A stretch of 64,000 bases of DNA from Arthrinium phaeospermum (taxonomy: Eukaryota > Ascomycota > Sordariomycetes > Amphisphaeriales > Apiosporaceae): contig QYRS01000014.1 of the NCBI GenBank assembly GCA_006503535.1, forward strand, positions 310,001 through 374,000, read 5' to 3'. Each line of letters opens with the position of its first letter. Position 1 is the stretch's first letter. Positions 35,459 to 48,078 of the stretch are shown here, one piece after another. The notes beneath the pieces were generated by a model. It was not told the origin of the DNA. It saw only the letters and a program-made list of their open reading frames with translations, and did no database searches. The position numbers and the translations under genes are program-made.

Positions 35459-38400
35459 ACACCACCCACACATAGGAACGGACGGGGCAGTATTGCCCAG
35501 GGCAATTACGGGCTTACCGTTGCCAAACGCTTACACAAGATGCTGATGATGACGGGAGAATCGGATAAACGAAAAGAAACGAAACGAAAGGAGGGCATGG
35601 GGGAGGTGATGCGAGAGCGAAAACAAAGAGAGAGGAAGAGAGATCGAGATACAGCCCCATTGTCGTTATCAACCACCGTCGTGCGCCGAGGGCCCGTGTT
35701 ATTGGACGAACCGCATCCGAGTGACGCAGGCTTGCGTTTCCTCCCCTTACACGACATTGGACCTCAATCACCCAACTTGCGCGCAATGCATCTCGCTGCT
35801 GCACCTCCCTTTGTCTACACGTTTATGCGGTGCGAGCCAGCCAGCAGCCCACATGCCGCATTTTACATTCTACAGAAGGGAAGGCACAGACACGACGGGG
35901 GAATCAATCTGCAATGCACATACCCATGCATAAAACTTTCGACTTTGGCTGCGACACCCTTCGAGTGCATGCATGTGTGCGTGCATGCACGTACGCAGCA
36001 GCAGCAGGAAGCATCAGGAGAGAGAAGGCAGACAAAAAAAGGTTCGTGGATCTGCAGCATCGGCGAGACAGCCCAATCTACGGCCTGCACTTTGGGGCCT
36101 CACGACAGGACAACATGATCTTCTTGATGACCCGAACTTGCGGTCGCCGTCGTCGTCGTTCTCCTCTTTCTTCCCGATTCTACCTGCCTTGGAACATCTT
36201 TCGACCACATGTCGCCATACAGGTCGGTCCAGCGCAGCAAGCAGTAGCTGCGATGACCGGGGGGCTACTGTATGTACGTCTTGGACGAATCATTGGACTA
36301 ATCCGACCACCAGGCTCTTGGGGATTGGTCAAATTTTTTTCAAGTACATCTTACATGCTCACTGCTGCAGGTATGTACTTCATAAGGTTCCCACTGTCTG
36401 TCGTGCCCTATTTTACCCCAAGATTTCGTATGTAAGTAATCCTGTCGTGGCAGCCCAAGCAAACAAACAGCTGGCAAAGCGCCAATGGGGCTCTTGCAAG
36501 ATAAGCACACAACACATGCAAGGCTGCTAGCTATCTTCACCCTGTGTTCGTAGCCCAAGGTCAGATAGGTAAGGCGCACACATCGTAACACCTCCATGCC
36601 CACGATTCGGCCATGTGGTGGTGGTGGTGTAGGCTACGACAACGGGATATCATATCATCATGGCGGGGCACCACCCAGAAGTAGCGCCCGCTAACCTAGA
36701 GAGCCCAATCATTTCGGTGGTAGGCAACCCCACAGGAGCTTAGCGGAGCGGGTGGTATTATTGAATCAACCCAACACACATGTAAGTCCGACGAAACTGC
36801 GCTCTCTTCTCGGTGAGCAGGGAGCATGGCAATTTGAAACAACGGCAACCCAATATCGACATTCACCCAGCGCATATTACTTGCTCATCGTCGTTATGAC
36901 ATGATCCCGATCCAGCCTCAACGGTCAAGTAAAGTCACTGATTGCCGATAAGAGAGCCATGCCAAGACCAGACCACACTGCAAGGTCATGCTACCCTCCC
37001 TTTCTCCCTCCGAGTTTAGGCTTTTCATCGGAATCCCAGGTGCTGGTCACAAATGTGAGGCGTTTCGATCCATAACATGGGCATTTCCTTATGTGGTGAA
37101 GTCACCTCGAAACGGCAAAGTAACCTCACATCGATTGAGGTCCGGGTTCTTCGCATACTTGGCTGCTGCCATGCTACTACTTCAATGTTGTGCTGCACAC
37201 GCAGAGACCAGGAAGCTGCATCGTTCCGGTGTTACGCGGTGCGGGAGCTAGAATCGGCCTTTTTGCTTTGCGCGCTCGCTGCCGTTTAGAAATACCATTC
37301 CTTTTCCCTTGACCGTCACGTCACGTCAGACGCCCGACGGATGGACAGGGCTTCTGTTTTTCCTTTTCGTGATGCTGGGCTGGGCTGGGCCGGCCTTACG
37401 TGTATCACGCGCGCAACGACACGATGCAAGCTGCCTCTCCTTCCCCTTTCCTCATTCGACTTACTCCCTAAACCCCGTCCAGTCGTATTGGAGAACCAAG
37501 TCTTGGGCATGCGAAGACTGTGCGGTCGTTTCGCCTGTCAAGGGATCGACTGGACTTGGATTCTCATACGCCAATCGGGAGTCACATGCAGCGGCCTTCT
37601 CTTTGCTTTTTCTTCTTTTCTCTGATTATTTTTGGCCTTTTCCTTGGTTTAACAGTAGTAACCGCCAGCAGTAGCAATTGCTAGGAGCCGCACGACATGC
37701 GGACCTTGTAGTTGTACAGTATGTACACGCTTCGCCCGCTCCCGCTGGTTTCCAACCACCAGCAAATGCCAGCAGCCCCAAGTGTGCTGTGCACCCGCAT
37801 CCGCATCGCGCCAGGCCGCCTTGGGTGACAACGGGTGTCATGATCGTAGGAGGGGGACAGGGAGGGGATTGATGTACTTACACCGGGACGGTTGGGCACC
37901 TCTTAGCCTAAACGGGCTACCAACGACGAGATGTACTGTAGGTACTGTAAGCAAGAACACTGCTAATAGGGCAAAAAAGAGGTGAGGTGTGCGAAACAAG
38001 ATGGGAAAGTCGATTCAACGGCCCTATCTTCCCGTCCGGTCAAAGGCTCGGCTCGTGCTGTCAGACCCAGACAGACCGGTGAACTACTTGTGATTTATGC
38101 CGTGTGTTGCTGTGCCACACCACGCGACCGAGAACCCCCGCGAAAGGTGAGATGGGGCCGAACGTTACTCCATTCTCGCTGACCGAGGAGCGAGGGTCGG
38201 ATCGGGTTGGCGAGATACCAAGAGCGAGAGAGAGAAAGATGAAACTATCCCCTCAGGGTTACTTTACAATAGCACTGACCGAGCGAAGGACCTTCTGCAA
38301 ATGGCTTTTCGAGCTCGGGGATGGATACCTCCATCCCGTGGCAGCTGCCATTACCCATGAATCCATGATTAGTAGCCCGCCCTCATGCGCCCAATGCCGG

Positions 38401-39276
38401 CGCGATAACAATGCTGAGACCTGCCTTCTCGTGAATCCTTGCATTAGACCAGCCTCTTTTCTCGATGCAGAGGTCCACCACCACTACATGGAAGTAAGTA
38501 CTCGGCCCAAGCCCACCTCCCAAATTGTATTTGCGCGCGCGCGAAAACCCCCCAGAAAGCAATTCCCGTCGTCGTATTATCAGATCTCACAACACTTACA
38601 CCCTACCTAGCTGCTAGCCCAGGCGGTAACGCAGTCTCAGTCGTGCGCAGGGGGATCGACGACGCCGAGAGCCCGTGACAAGCCGCCGAAGTTCGGTGGT
38701 TATCGTTGCTTTTTCCTTCTCTTTTTCTTTCTTTCCACGCAAATGTTTGCTGTACGCAACCACCACCATGTGCCAGGTCTGCAACCCATGTAGTAACGAG
38801 GGTGTCATCGGAGAGCCACCATCTATTTGGCGCCCGGCCAAATTTCCACGCGAACCAGACACAAAGACTCTCGCTGACATCAGGTTTGCCCATGATGTAC
38901 CCCACGTCCAGCGGCGCGCGCCCATCTTTTCCTTTCCTCTAGCGGTCGGACCAGGGTGCTTATTACTCTAACCCTTCCCTGCAGATCATTTACTGGATGC
39001 GTAGGCTATTCCCGCTTATTACGTGTACCAGACTTGCTAACCCCCCCGCGGGGTTTAGATCTGGGCAGCGACACTGTCCCATTTGATAATTGAAATCTGT
39101 CACTTTTTGAGAAGAACCAACCGAGCAACTCTTGTCGAAGCGATCAGGAGATTCGCATACCATCTATCCTACCATCCAACCATCCATGTATCTCCTAACC
39201 GGGTCTCTGCATCGGGAATGGTGTGCATGGAATGGAACGTAGGACACAAAGTGTCCCACAGCCCTGCCACGCAAAA

Positions 39277-39304
39277 ACGCGCGCGCGCGCGTGTGTGCAT
39301 GCAT
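39277..39304. repeat. Alternating purine-pyrimidine tract
   Basis: A strictly alternating run of 28 nt, made of CG steps, then TG steps, then GCATGCAT. Such tracts can adopt left-handed DNA under supercoiling; here it is only a sequence property. Confidence 0.85.
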
Positions 39305-42300
39305 TTGATACACAGAGAAAGACAGGCATTTTGCTGTATGTCTTGCATAATCATAACGGTTGAGAACCCCCCTCCTATTTTTGACTTTTCTTTGCATCGC
39401 ATCGCATCGCCAATGTCTCATGCTACGTGCGTACGGACGTTTTTCGCTCTGAAGCGGCTCTTGACGGTCGGTCTCTAGAAGCGTCCGAACCCCCCTCCCC
39501 AGTCAGCCTATCTCGATTGAGGCTTGCTCAACGGCCGTCTCACATTACTGGGCTATCGGTCGTACCTCCGTCCCCTGCGCCGCCGCCGCCGCCATCTGTG
39601 GGGTAAAAGCGCCCAGGAGTACAGTACACCGACAGTCCAAATTTCTGGTTATGAGAGATGTAGCTGAGGCTTGCCCATGCTACTTTTTCATTCGTGTCGG
39701 CTTCGGGGGGCTTGGCCAAGGGGAAGGGGGGCTCCTTTTGTTTCGATCTCTGCTTTCATATTTGCTTTTTCTCGTAACAACCTGTTCATCCGGTACCTAC
39801 ACCTCAGCAGTTGACAAGTGACAGACAGCCTGGCCAAATGCACGAGCCGCCATCAGCAAAAAGAAAAAAAGCAAGCAGCTTGAGACGAGACAGAACATTG
39901 GTTCAGATACCTCTGCGTCAATCGAGAGAGCCTCACACGGGGCCCCCAAGGCGGGGAACCATTCCCATTGAGTTTAAGCTTTGGCGCGCGGGCAGATCAT
40001 CTAATCAACAAATACGCTTTTCGCCTCGTTTTCTTCTTAGTCTAGTTGCCGTCAACCAGGTTCCCGGTGTCTCGCGAAAAGCAATGCATGGCCCCCTTCT
40101 CCCAGCAACCCACGGCCGCGGCCGTGAAGTACCGAGCCCGTGTCCCTGTACAAGTAGTACCGATTCCCAAGCTCTCCCAGGCATGACACGCCCATGACGT
40201 TGCAGGTACCTCGCAGGGGACCTCTCCCACCCCTCTCCCGACGGCCTTTCTCAACAGACCTGTCACTTCGATCGCGTTGTCCAAGATCCTGACGATTCGG
40301 GCGGTTGACAACATCTGGCGGTGTAACAGCCCGATGATGTGATGACGGCGAATGACGGCGATGAACCCCCAATGTTTGGAAGTAATGTCGATTCGACGGA
40401 TTGATATCTGAGCCGTCCACGATATGTCCCGACGAGATGGAACAAGATGAATAAGCAGGATATGCACGCCAAATCCGCAGGCAAACATGACTAGGCGAAG
40501 TAACGTACCATAGTCACCGATCCTACTATTACACAAGAACTACCATGTATAAGAGTATGCATTATAGCCCATATGATGCATCGGATGTTCCGTCCCCAGC
40601 CCGATATAGGGCCTGCTATCAACACGTGCATGCGCGGAAGCCGATCCTGCATATGTCCGACTGGCCTCCCCCTGTCGCCGGCAGGCAGTCCGGAGCCTAC
40701 GCTGCCATGCAGGATGCACTCAGTGTCGTATTCCGGACAACACGTACGTATCGGCATATGTGCGCGACTGTCAAAGAAACCCCTACAGGCGATCGCAACC
40801 CGCATACCCGGTTTGGGAAGCCGCGGTTCCAGACGGGCTGTCAACCAGGGGCTGGGACTTTGCCGGAGGGAGGAAGCCGGTCACATCTCACATTTGCTTT
40901 CCCATTTCCCTTGCCTGCTGCCAACACGAGCTCAAGTGCTGTGCTGATGGGGGTGGGAGTTGGGGTAATTAGCAAAAAGAAGAATGAATTGACTGACTGC
41001 AACCACCCACCCCTGACCATCTAGATCGTATATAGCTGAGAGAGCTTTTGCTTTTTCCGGTATTACCTGTGGCTTTCTTCCTGCACGTTGCTGTTTTGGT
41101 CCAGATACATACTTCTGCCAACCCCCCACAATCCTCCTGGTTAAAGAACTTCATGGTACTTCTACACGACCTTGCCCAAGTACCCCAAACAAGCTTTTTG
41201 CATACATGGGTGAGGGAGGTTATGGTACGCTGCAGGACTGACACCCTTTCCCCGGCGGTGAATCGAGCCGCCTGGCTGGCTGGCTGGTTGGCTCGCTTCA
41301 GGGCCTTACCTAACCGGCACGTAGCCAAGATTGAGGAATTTGCTTTTCTCATGCTTCCTTTCAGACTTTTCTCTGTATGCGCTGGCTGAGATGGCGCGAC
41401 ATGTCAGTAAGTAAGGGAGCGAGTAGCACACCCATAATTGTTCCTTCCCATCTTAGCTGCCTGCCTTCACGGGAAGGGAAGAGAGGGTGTTGACTACGAC
41501 ATACATGCATATCCGCAGATGCCATGCTGCATGACATGTCATGGGTTCGTCTCTATAAATATGATATGATACGTATCACTTCCCAGCCCCGGGCTTGCGG
41601 AGAGGATACATGAGGTAAAATAACAACGCGGAAAAAGAACACCAACAAGTCCCAAGATACTCGCCCACTGCTCCAAGTACCTACAAAACTCACTCCCCTA
41701 TCCTGCCGTGTATTTTTCACCGCTACACGTCAACTTAGCTACCGAGGCAAAAGGAAACAACCGCACTGCTAAGATGTCGACAAAAGGGGGGTGTGGATTC
41801 AATGCGTGAGGAACGCCGTTGGAAGCAAGGGGGGAAGGAGATGTCAAAAGCCAGGAACAAATCTGTGTGGCCCGGCGTAACTTCCGGCGTCAGGTGAAAA
41901 TTTTTTGCCACAGCCCTACATACATAACCATCATACATTACGTACATCTGCCTCGTTTCTTTTCCCGGCTCGTTTTTCTTCTTAGTTCTTCTTCTTCTTT
42001 TAGTCTGTTGACGCCGTATAGTTTGGGTTTCCATGTATATCTACCCAAACGCACACTACTTCTGGCTCATGCAGCTGTTCCGCAAGATTTTGTTCTGCTG
42101 ATTACAGTTGTTCTAAACTTTCTTGTTTCGACTAATGATCAAGCGGTCTGGCCCCCTCCAATATTTCCTCATCCATGTGGCGACGGGGGCTCCCGCCCGT
42201 CTGCGACTGCGTCCCCTAAGGTTTACCGCCAAGTAAAAGATAGCCCCCCACGGCGATGCCGCCTACCCGCCCGGAAGCGGCCGTTCGGCGATGGGTCCGA

Positions 42301-42817
42301 CACCCGAGATGTATCGGATACCGCCACCTAGTCAAGCTTAGTGCCGGACTCGAGGACCGCGTGACGATAATTCCCAGTACCGCCTGGGATTAGGATAACG
42401 TTACGTACGGTTCACGATTACTGTTTGGGGGGAAATATTGGCAGAGAGAGCATTCTGAGACCATGGCGTTATGATGTCCAGCAAAAGTTACATGCTCGTT
42501 TTGGGTATCGCACGACACAAGCCAACCCCCCTATTCCCGGCTTGGAATGCATACACCTACACACCGATCTGTTCAGAGGAGGATATTCAACAGTATCCAA
42601 CCAACCCGAGTTCAAAGAGACGGTCAAGATACCAATTCAGGGGAGATAAATCGATTTACGAACAAGACGGGAGAATTGGGAACCCGGTCTTTGAGGAGGG
42701 AGGAAAAGGGAGATACTGATGCCTTATCACCCCATGCCAGACAACTAATCTACATACAACCTGGTTTCTACTTACTGCGGTTAGAGGCTACACGCACACT
42801 AACCGGATAGAACCCAA

Positions 42818-44845
42818 TCAGATATCCACCTCGACAACGTCCGACGCCGGCACAGCCGAACACGTCAACACCGTCCCATCCGCCTGCACGCCCGCCGCCC
42901 CCGCGACCGACCCGCACGTGATCCTCGCCGCGCAGCTCCCGCACGCGCCGACGCGGCACCCGGAGTCGGGCGTCAGCCCCAGGGACTCGGCCAGCTCCAG
43001 CAGCGAGACGGGCTTGTCCCGGGACCACGTGGCCGTCTTGCCCGACTTGGCGAAGCGGACCCTGGCCGTCTCGAGGTCGCCACCGCCACTGCCCAAAGAT
43101 GTCGTAGAGGTGAAGGACTCGCTGCGGATGTTGGACGGCGGGATCTCGATCTCGGACAGGCATTCTTTGACTAGGGCTTCGAAGGCGGTGGGGCCGCAGA
43201 CGTAAAAGGTCGACATTTTGGCGGGGACGTCGAGTTCGCCGGCGCCGAGGACGTTCCAGCGGCAGGAGGCGCCTAGGATGGATTTGAGGGTTTCGCGGTC
43301 GGGTCGGCCTCGGTGGACGACGACATTGCCTTTGCCATCGTCGTCGTCGTAGTCGTCGTCGTCGCAAATACTCAGTCCATCAACGCCCAAACTAAGACCT
43401 TGACCAACTTTTCCATCTTCTTCATTACTCTTCCCTTCCCCTTCTCCCTTAAGCGCCGCACCCGTCAAGAAAACATGCCGCTCCAACGCCACCGTCCCCG
43501 GCAGCGCCGCCACCGCCTCCCGCCAGAGCGCCAGGTCCCCCCGCGACCGCGCCACGTGCACCCACAAGGCCGGCGTCCGCGCGAACTTGGGGTGCAGCGC
43601 GTGGGCGCCCAGCATGGCGGCGACCGGGGTGATGCCGATGCCGGCCGAGATATAGACGGGCCGCAGGGCGACGGGCTGAGACCAGTCGAGGACGAAGCGG
43701 CCCGCGGGGGAGCGGGCGGATAGCACGGTGCCGGGGGCGGCGTGGGTGTGCATCCAGGCCGAGGCCCTGCTGCTTTGGGGGGCCGTGGGGCTTGGTGTTG
43801 GGGTGGGTGATGGGGTGGATGAGGCGGTTTGGGGGCAGCGCTTGATGGTGAGGCGGTACGAGGCCGGGCCGTCGCGCGTGGCGTAGTTGGAGATGGTCCA
43901 GCTACGTACCGCTTGATCGCGCTTCGAGGACGAGTATGAAGTGGCGACGGTACTGCTAGAAGAAGAGGGGACGCGCACGGAAAGGAACTGGCCCGGTAAG
44001 TACTTGGCCAATGGCGCGCCGTCGACGGGCTCGAGGTAGAACGACTTAACATCCCCAAGCTCCTGCACAACCTTGGTCACACGCAGCTCCCGCCAACCCC
44101 TCCAGGCGTTCTTGCCGGTATTGAGCTTGTCCTCGATGGCGACCTTTTTGGCGGACAGGAACTTCTTGTTCATGGGCAGGAGGAGCTTGTGGTTTGCGAG
44201 CAGGTCGAGCGTGTCGCTCGTCTTCAAGGAGGTGTCGAAGGCGAGGCGTGAGATCATGGCCACACTGGGCTGCTCCTGCGGCTGTTCCCCGTCGGCGGCG
44301 GCAGAGGAAGAGGAGGGTGATGGAACGCTCTCGACCACCACGTCGTCGCCGGGGTGCACGCGCCCGCCCCGCAGCACCCGCATGTAGACGCCGACGCGGC
44401 CCGACTCGGCGAGGGGCCGGAGCCAGCTATCCTTCTGCCCGCACCGCCACGAGACCTTCTGGCAGGGGATGCGGGCCCCGCAGAGCTCGAGGCGGACGTC
44501 GGGGCCGATGCGCCAGACCTCGCCGAGGTGCATCTCCGTCTCGAACCTTTGCCTGGTGGTGTCCTTATCTTTGTACCGCACCGTGATGTTCTCGGACCAG
44601 TGGCACCAGTCCCAGGCCGCGCGGTCGACGCCCAGCTCGGCGCACCAGTGGTCGTAGTGCTCGGCGAAGAAGACGTAGACGGGGCCGTCGTGTACGGCGG
44701 GCTGGTTGCCCACCACGCCGGCCTCGTTGATTTCGATGGAGTCCGTGGGCGCGGTGAGGGGGTCGTGGATCAGGGACGTGGTCAGTTTCATGATGCCGAG
44801 GTCGAGCTCCTTTGGCACGGAGCGGCTGACGGCGACGACCTCCAT
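42818..44845 (-). CDS. MOSC / ferredoxin-NAD(P) reductase / 2Fe-2S ferredoxin fusion (675 aa)
   Basis: A single-exon gene from ATG 44845 (context catcATGG) to TGA. Residues about 20-175 form a MOSC domain with the conserved cysteine in RIPCQK (C128), expected to carry a molybdenum cofactor-bound or related sulfur. Residues about 255-400 match an FAD-binding reductase barrel (PGQFLSVRVP and the flavin motif RSWTIS). Residues about 400-600 form the NAD(P)-binding part (GIGITPVAAML, YVCGPTAFE), interrupted by acidic, low-complexity linkers. The C-terminus is a plant-type 2Fe-2S ferredoxin with ligands C630, C635, C638 and C662 (CRVGACGSC then C). The chain NAD(P)H to FAD to Fe-S is clear; the electron acceptor is probably a molybdenum centre on the MOSC domain or a partner oxygenase (inference). 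The usual automatic name for such proteins is MOSC or oxygenase-reductase-like. Confidence 0.88.
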   Translation of the reverse strand: MEVVAVSRSVPKELDLGIMKLTTSLIHDPLTAPTDSIEINEAGVVGNQPAVHDGPVYVFFAEHYDHWCAELGVDRAAWDWCHWSENITVRYKDKDTTRQRFETEMHLGEVWRIGPDVRLELCGARIPCQKVSWRCGQKDSWLRPLAESGRVGVYMRVLRGGRVHPGDDVVVESVPSPSSSSAAADGEQPQEQPSVAMISRLAFDTSLKTSDTLDLLANHKLLLPMNKKFLSAKKVAIEDKLNTGKNAWRGWRELRVTKVVQELGDVKSFYLEPVDGAPLAKYLPGQFLSVRVPSSSSSTVATSYSSSKRDQAVRSWTISNYATRDGPASYRLTIKRCPQTASSTPSPTPTPSPTAPQSSRASAWMHTHAAPGTVLSARSPAGRFVLDWSQPVALRPVYISAGIGITPVAAMLGAHALHPKFARTPALWVHVARSRGDLALWREAVAALPGTVALERHVFLTGAALKGEGEGKSNEEDGKVGQGLSLGVDGLSICDDDDYDDDDGKGNVVVHRGRPDRETLKSILGASCRWNVLGAGELDVPAKMSTFYVCGPTAFEALVKECLSEIEIPPSNIRSESFTSTTSLGSGGGDLETARVRFAKSGKTATWSRDKPVSLLELAESLGLTPDSGCRVGACGSCAARITCGSVAGAAGVQADGTVLTCSAVPASDVVEVDI

Positions 44846-45668
44846 GATGGCGTTGTGCAGTGCGGGATGTTATTAATAACACCCAAATACAAGAAAACTT
44901 GAAGTAGAAACAACCGAGAACGATTCATTTTGGACATTCAAAATGGGACAACCGTTAGTTAATAATGACTTTGTTCTTCATCCGTTATCTCGGGGTCGGC
45001 CTCGGGGTTGTGGCTCGGGCTCCGGGCTTCGGATTTCTACGATGCTGACGCTAATTGGAAGCTGAATTACAGTAGTGTCTCTAATGAGAGTCTTGTGGCG
45101 TACCGGCCGAATCTACCATCCGTCTGACTGAACTTGTCCGCTGCTATCATGTCTCTGCAGTTTAAAGACCTCTTATTGGCCAGTTCTCTGGGCCGAATCA
45201 AGACGTTGCATTTGCCGTTAATACTGGCTTGTCTTGATTCTTTGACAATCTGCATTGCATAACACCATTTACTTTGGTTGACTGCGCGATTGATTTACGT
45301 ACTACTCGCTGCCCTGCTATTGTCCATCTGCTGAAATCGCCTTGTATGATGGCCTGCAAGATGCAGCATGTGCGACAGTGCTCTGATAGGTCATGGAGCA
45401 AGTCAAGATATTGGAGCATTGCCATTAACGGCAGGTACTAACTAACTCGTACGGCAGACAGGCGGCGGGTGAGGTGCATGCAGTCTTATGCATGCGAGCG
45501 GAGCTCAGCTTCAGCTGCCAAGCCTCAGTGTCGATATGCGCCCACCACCCGCATTCTCTGGATATGCTTCTCCATCATAAAGCTGGGGTAGTAGACACAT
45601 TTCCTCCACAAAACAACCACTTTTATTCTAGCATGTCTGTCGTCCCACCAGGAGCGTATCCATAAGCA
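44846..45668. promoter_or_regulatory. Divergent intergenic region
   Basis: 0.8 kb between the divergent MOSC-reductase and HET genes. It is lower in GC than both genes and contains no credible exon. It presumably holds both promoters. Confidence 0.4.
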
Positions 45669-47993
45669 ATGGCGCTCCCAGGACCCTGTGAATACGAACC
45701 GCTGCGTACGCCCAACGACATTCGGCTTCTCGACATCCAACCCGATACCGCCGGAGGAGAAACACCGTCCATCACCCTGCGCATTGCCAATCTCTCCGAT
45801 GACCCGGACTTCGAGGCCCTGTCCTACGTCTGGGGCGACGCCGGGAGAACCCAAGACATTATGTGCAATGGCCATCGCGTCCAGGTGACAACGAACCTGT
45901 ACGACGCCCTCGGCCAGCTGCGCCTCCCGGACCGTCCCCGAACGCTGTGGGTGGACGCCTTGTGCATCAACCAGTCGGACCTGGACGAGAAGTCGCAGCA
46001 GATCCGGATCATGCACCTGATCTACAAGTCGTGTCGGCGCTGCGTGGTCTGGCTGGGACGGGCGGATGAGCACTCGGACACGGCGATGGACGTGGTGCAA
46101 CGAATGGCCGAGCTCGTCAGCCAGAGGGCGGACGTAGCGCTGGAAGGGCTGGATGAACATTTGAAAAAGACGGGGCGAGCTCTCCTGCAAGCCTCCGAGA
46201 TTGGCCATCCGGAGGTCCTGCCGCCAAAAGACTCGCCCGAATGGGTATCCCTCTTCAGTGTACTGTGCCGACCATGGTTTACTCGAGTTTGGGTAAGTAC
46301 GACAGAAGAAGGCCGATGATGAACAGCAGAAGTTCTAACACTTTTCTGCCTCCCGTTGATCCAGGTCATCCAGGAAGCCTTCTTCTCGCCCGACCTCCTC
46401 TTCCACTGCGGCGCGCGCACCTGCCGCTACTCGGCCCTGTACTACGCCGCCGACTGGGTCCTCTGCCACGCGCACGAGCTCACCGTCGCCCTCCACGCCG
46501 CCGGCGTCCAATGGCGCCACAACCCCGACCGCTTCAACATCATGTTCATGCGGCCGACCGGGGAACTAGAACAACGCGCCCAGCGGCTGTCGGACCTGCT
46601 GAACAACTGCACCAAGTTCCGCGCCACCGACGCGCGCGACAAGGTCTACGCCCTCATGCACCTGCCCGCCTTCCGCCGCGAGTACCCCGGCATACGGCCA
46701 GACTACCGCCTGCCGACCGGGGCCGTATACGTCGACGTGACGCTGCGCCTCCTCCGCGAGAGCCGCGACTTCTCGGTGCTGGCCATGGTCGACCGGAACC
46801 GCAGTTGCGACGTCCCCGGCGACGACGACGAGGAGGAGGCCCTGCGCCTCCCGTCCTGGATCACGCCCTGGCACCGCCCGGCGGCGAATCCCAGTGCCTC
46901 CTGCTACTGGTACCACTTCATGGCCGCCGGGGGCAAGTCCGAAAAGGCGCAGGCGGCGCAGGCGGTAAGGCTGGTGCCGTCGTCAGAGTCTTCTTCCCCT
47001 TGCGCCCAGGCCTGGCAACTTTTGACGGCGGCTTTCAGGTCTGTTTGCTTCTCCAAGTCTTCTTCTCCAGCAGCGGAAGAAGGCACCATCTCGCCAAAAT
47101 CAGCCGCCGCCGTCCTCGGCGTCCGGGGTTTCGAGTTCGACGTGGTCCACGACGTCAGCGAGCTCGAGTTCTGGGCCCGACGGGTGCCCCCCGACGAGCC
47201 GCACATCCCGCTCTTCCGCACGCGCACGGGGCCCTGGGCGCGGTACCGTCCGAGAAAGGCAGAAGAAGACGATAATACCGTTGTAAAATCGTTACCACCA
47301 CCATCACGGTCCGAACCAGGATCATCAGCGCCAGTGTCGTCAGCATCGCCGCTCGAGGGAACCAACTGTCCCTACGCCACCGAGCCCGAAGTCGTCGCCG
47401 CCTACGCCCTGACCCTCACGGCCTCGTGCCGCGAGCACCGCGGCATCTACACCCTCCGGTGCCCCGAGTCCGCCCGCGGCCACCACGCCGCCGACTTCGT
47501 CGCGTACCTGACGTGGGCGCGCACGCTTCGGCGGCGGCGGCGGGGCCCCGAAGAAGATGGTGGTGTTGGTGGTGAGCTGCTGCTGACCGACGACGACAGC
47601 GCCTCGGAGCCGATCCCGCCGGGCGACTTCTACCCGCCCGGGCTGTACGCCGCAGAGCGCCCGACGCTGATCGACGCCGACGGCCGCGAGGTCCGGGACA
47701 TGGCGCGGCGCTACGGGGACATGGCTTGGAATTACAATATGAACCGCTGCCTCTACCGCACCCGGCGGGGCTACCTCGGGACGGGGCCGCATCGCGTGCG
47801 GAGGGGGGATGTCGTGTGCGTCTTCATGGGCGCCGCGGTGCCGTTCATCTTGCGGCCGCGCTGGGACAATGGCGAGGACGGGTACACGCTCGTGGGCGAC
47901 GCCTATGTGCACGGGATCATGGACGGCGAACTGGTCAAGGATTGGGAGGAGGGGAAGGCGGAGCTTGATCTTCGGGAGTTCCATATTCATTGA
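45669..47993 (+). CDS. HET-domain (heterokaryon incompatibility) protein, 750 aa
   Basis: Two exons, 45669-46292 and 46365-47993, around a 72-nt phase-0 intron (GTAAGT donor, TTCTAAC branch, CCAG acceptor); the join gives VWVIQEAF, a hallmark of the family. The HET domain begins at about residue 48 with FEALSYVWGD, continues with LWVDALCINQ (93-102) and ends near RVWVIQE at 207-213. HET proteins trigger cell death after fusion of genetically different hyphae. The remaining 500 residues are variable, with a low-complexity Ser/Ala segment around 240-310 and a C-terminal part containing typical HET-protein motifs (GDVVCVFMGAAVPFILR). It is convergent with the MFS gene, with only about 85 bp between stops. 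Confidence 0.9.
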
Positions 47994-48078
47994 TGAGGCG
48001 GGCACTAGGAGCAACCGGCATGAAGAGCAAGGGAGCGCGCGCGCTGGTCTTTACCATGATTGATGATGATTGACATGT

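Larger units (their letters stand above)
33880..42817. other. Gene-poor region, right part
   Basis: About 8.9 kb without a supported gene. Overlapping low-complexity frames at 35258-36118 and 35830-36435 owe their length to Pro and Arg/Lys simple sequence and were rejected. The region holds trinucleotide tracts at 34547-34580 and 35434-35458 and an alternating purine-pyrimidine tract at 39277-39304. Parts may be long UTRs or regulatory DNA of genes outside this stretch. Confidence 0.4.

Noticed and set aside
35258..36435. Two overlapping plus-strand frames of 286 and 201 codons
   Set aside because: Length comes from simple sequence (ACC repeat, Arg/Lys-rich tracts); no consistent codon bias, ATG context or domain.
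38104..38610. 168-codon plus-strand frame in the gene-poor region
   Set aside because: Non-coding-like codon use and no splice or domain support.
18789..42817. CRISPR array, rRNA, insertion sequence or long terminal repeats
   Set aside because: No regularly spaced repeats, rRNA core sequences, transposase motifs or long paired repeats were seen; CRISPR and IS are not expected in a fungal nuclear genome.
46241..47275. 344-codon plus-strand frame within the HET gene
   Set aside because: Out-of-frame shadow, Arg/Pro-rich, overlapping the true second exon.
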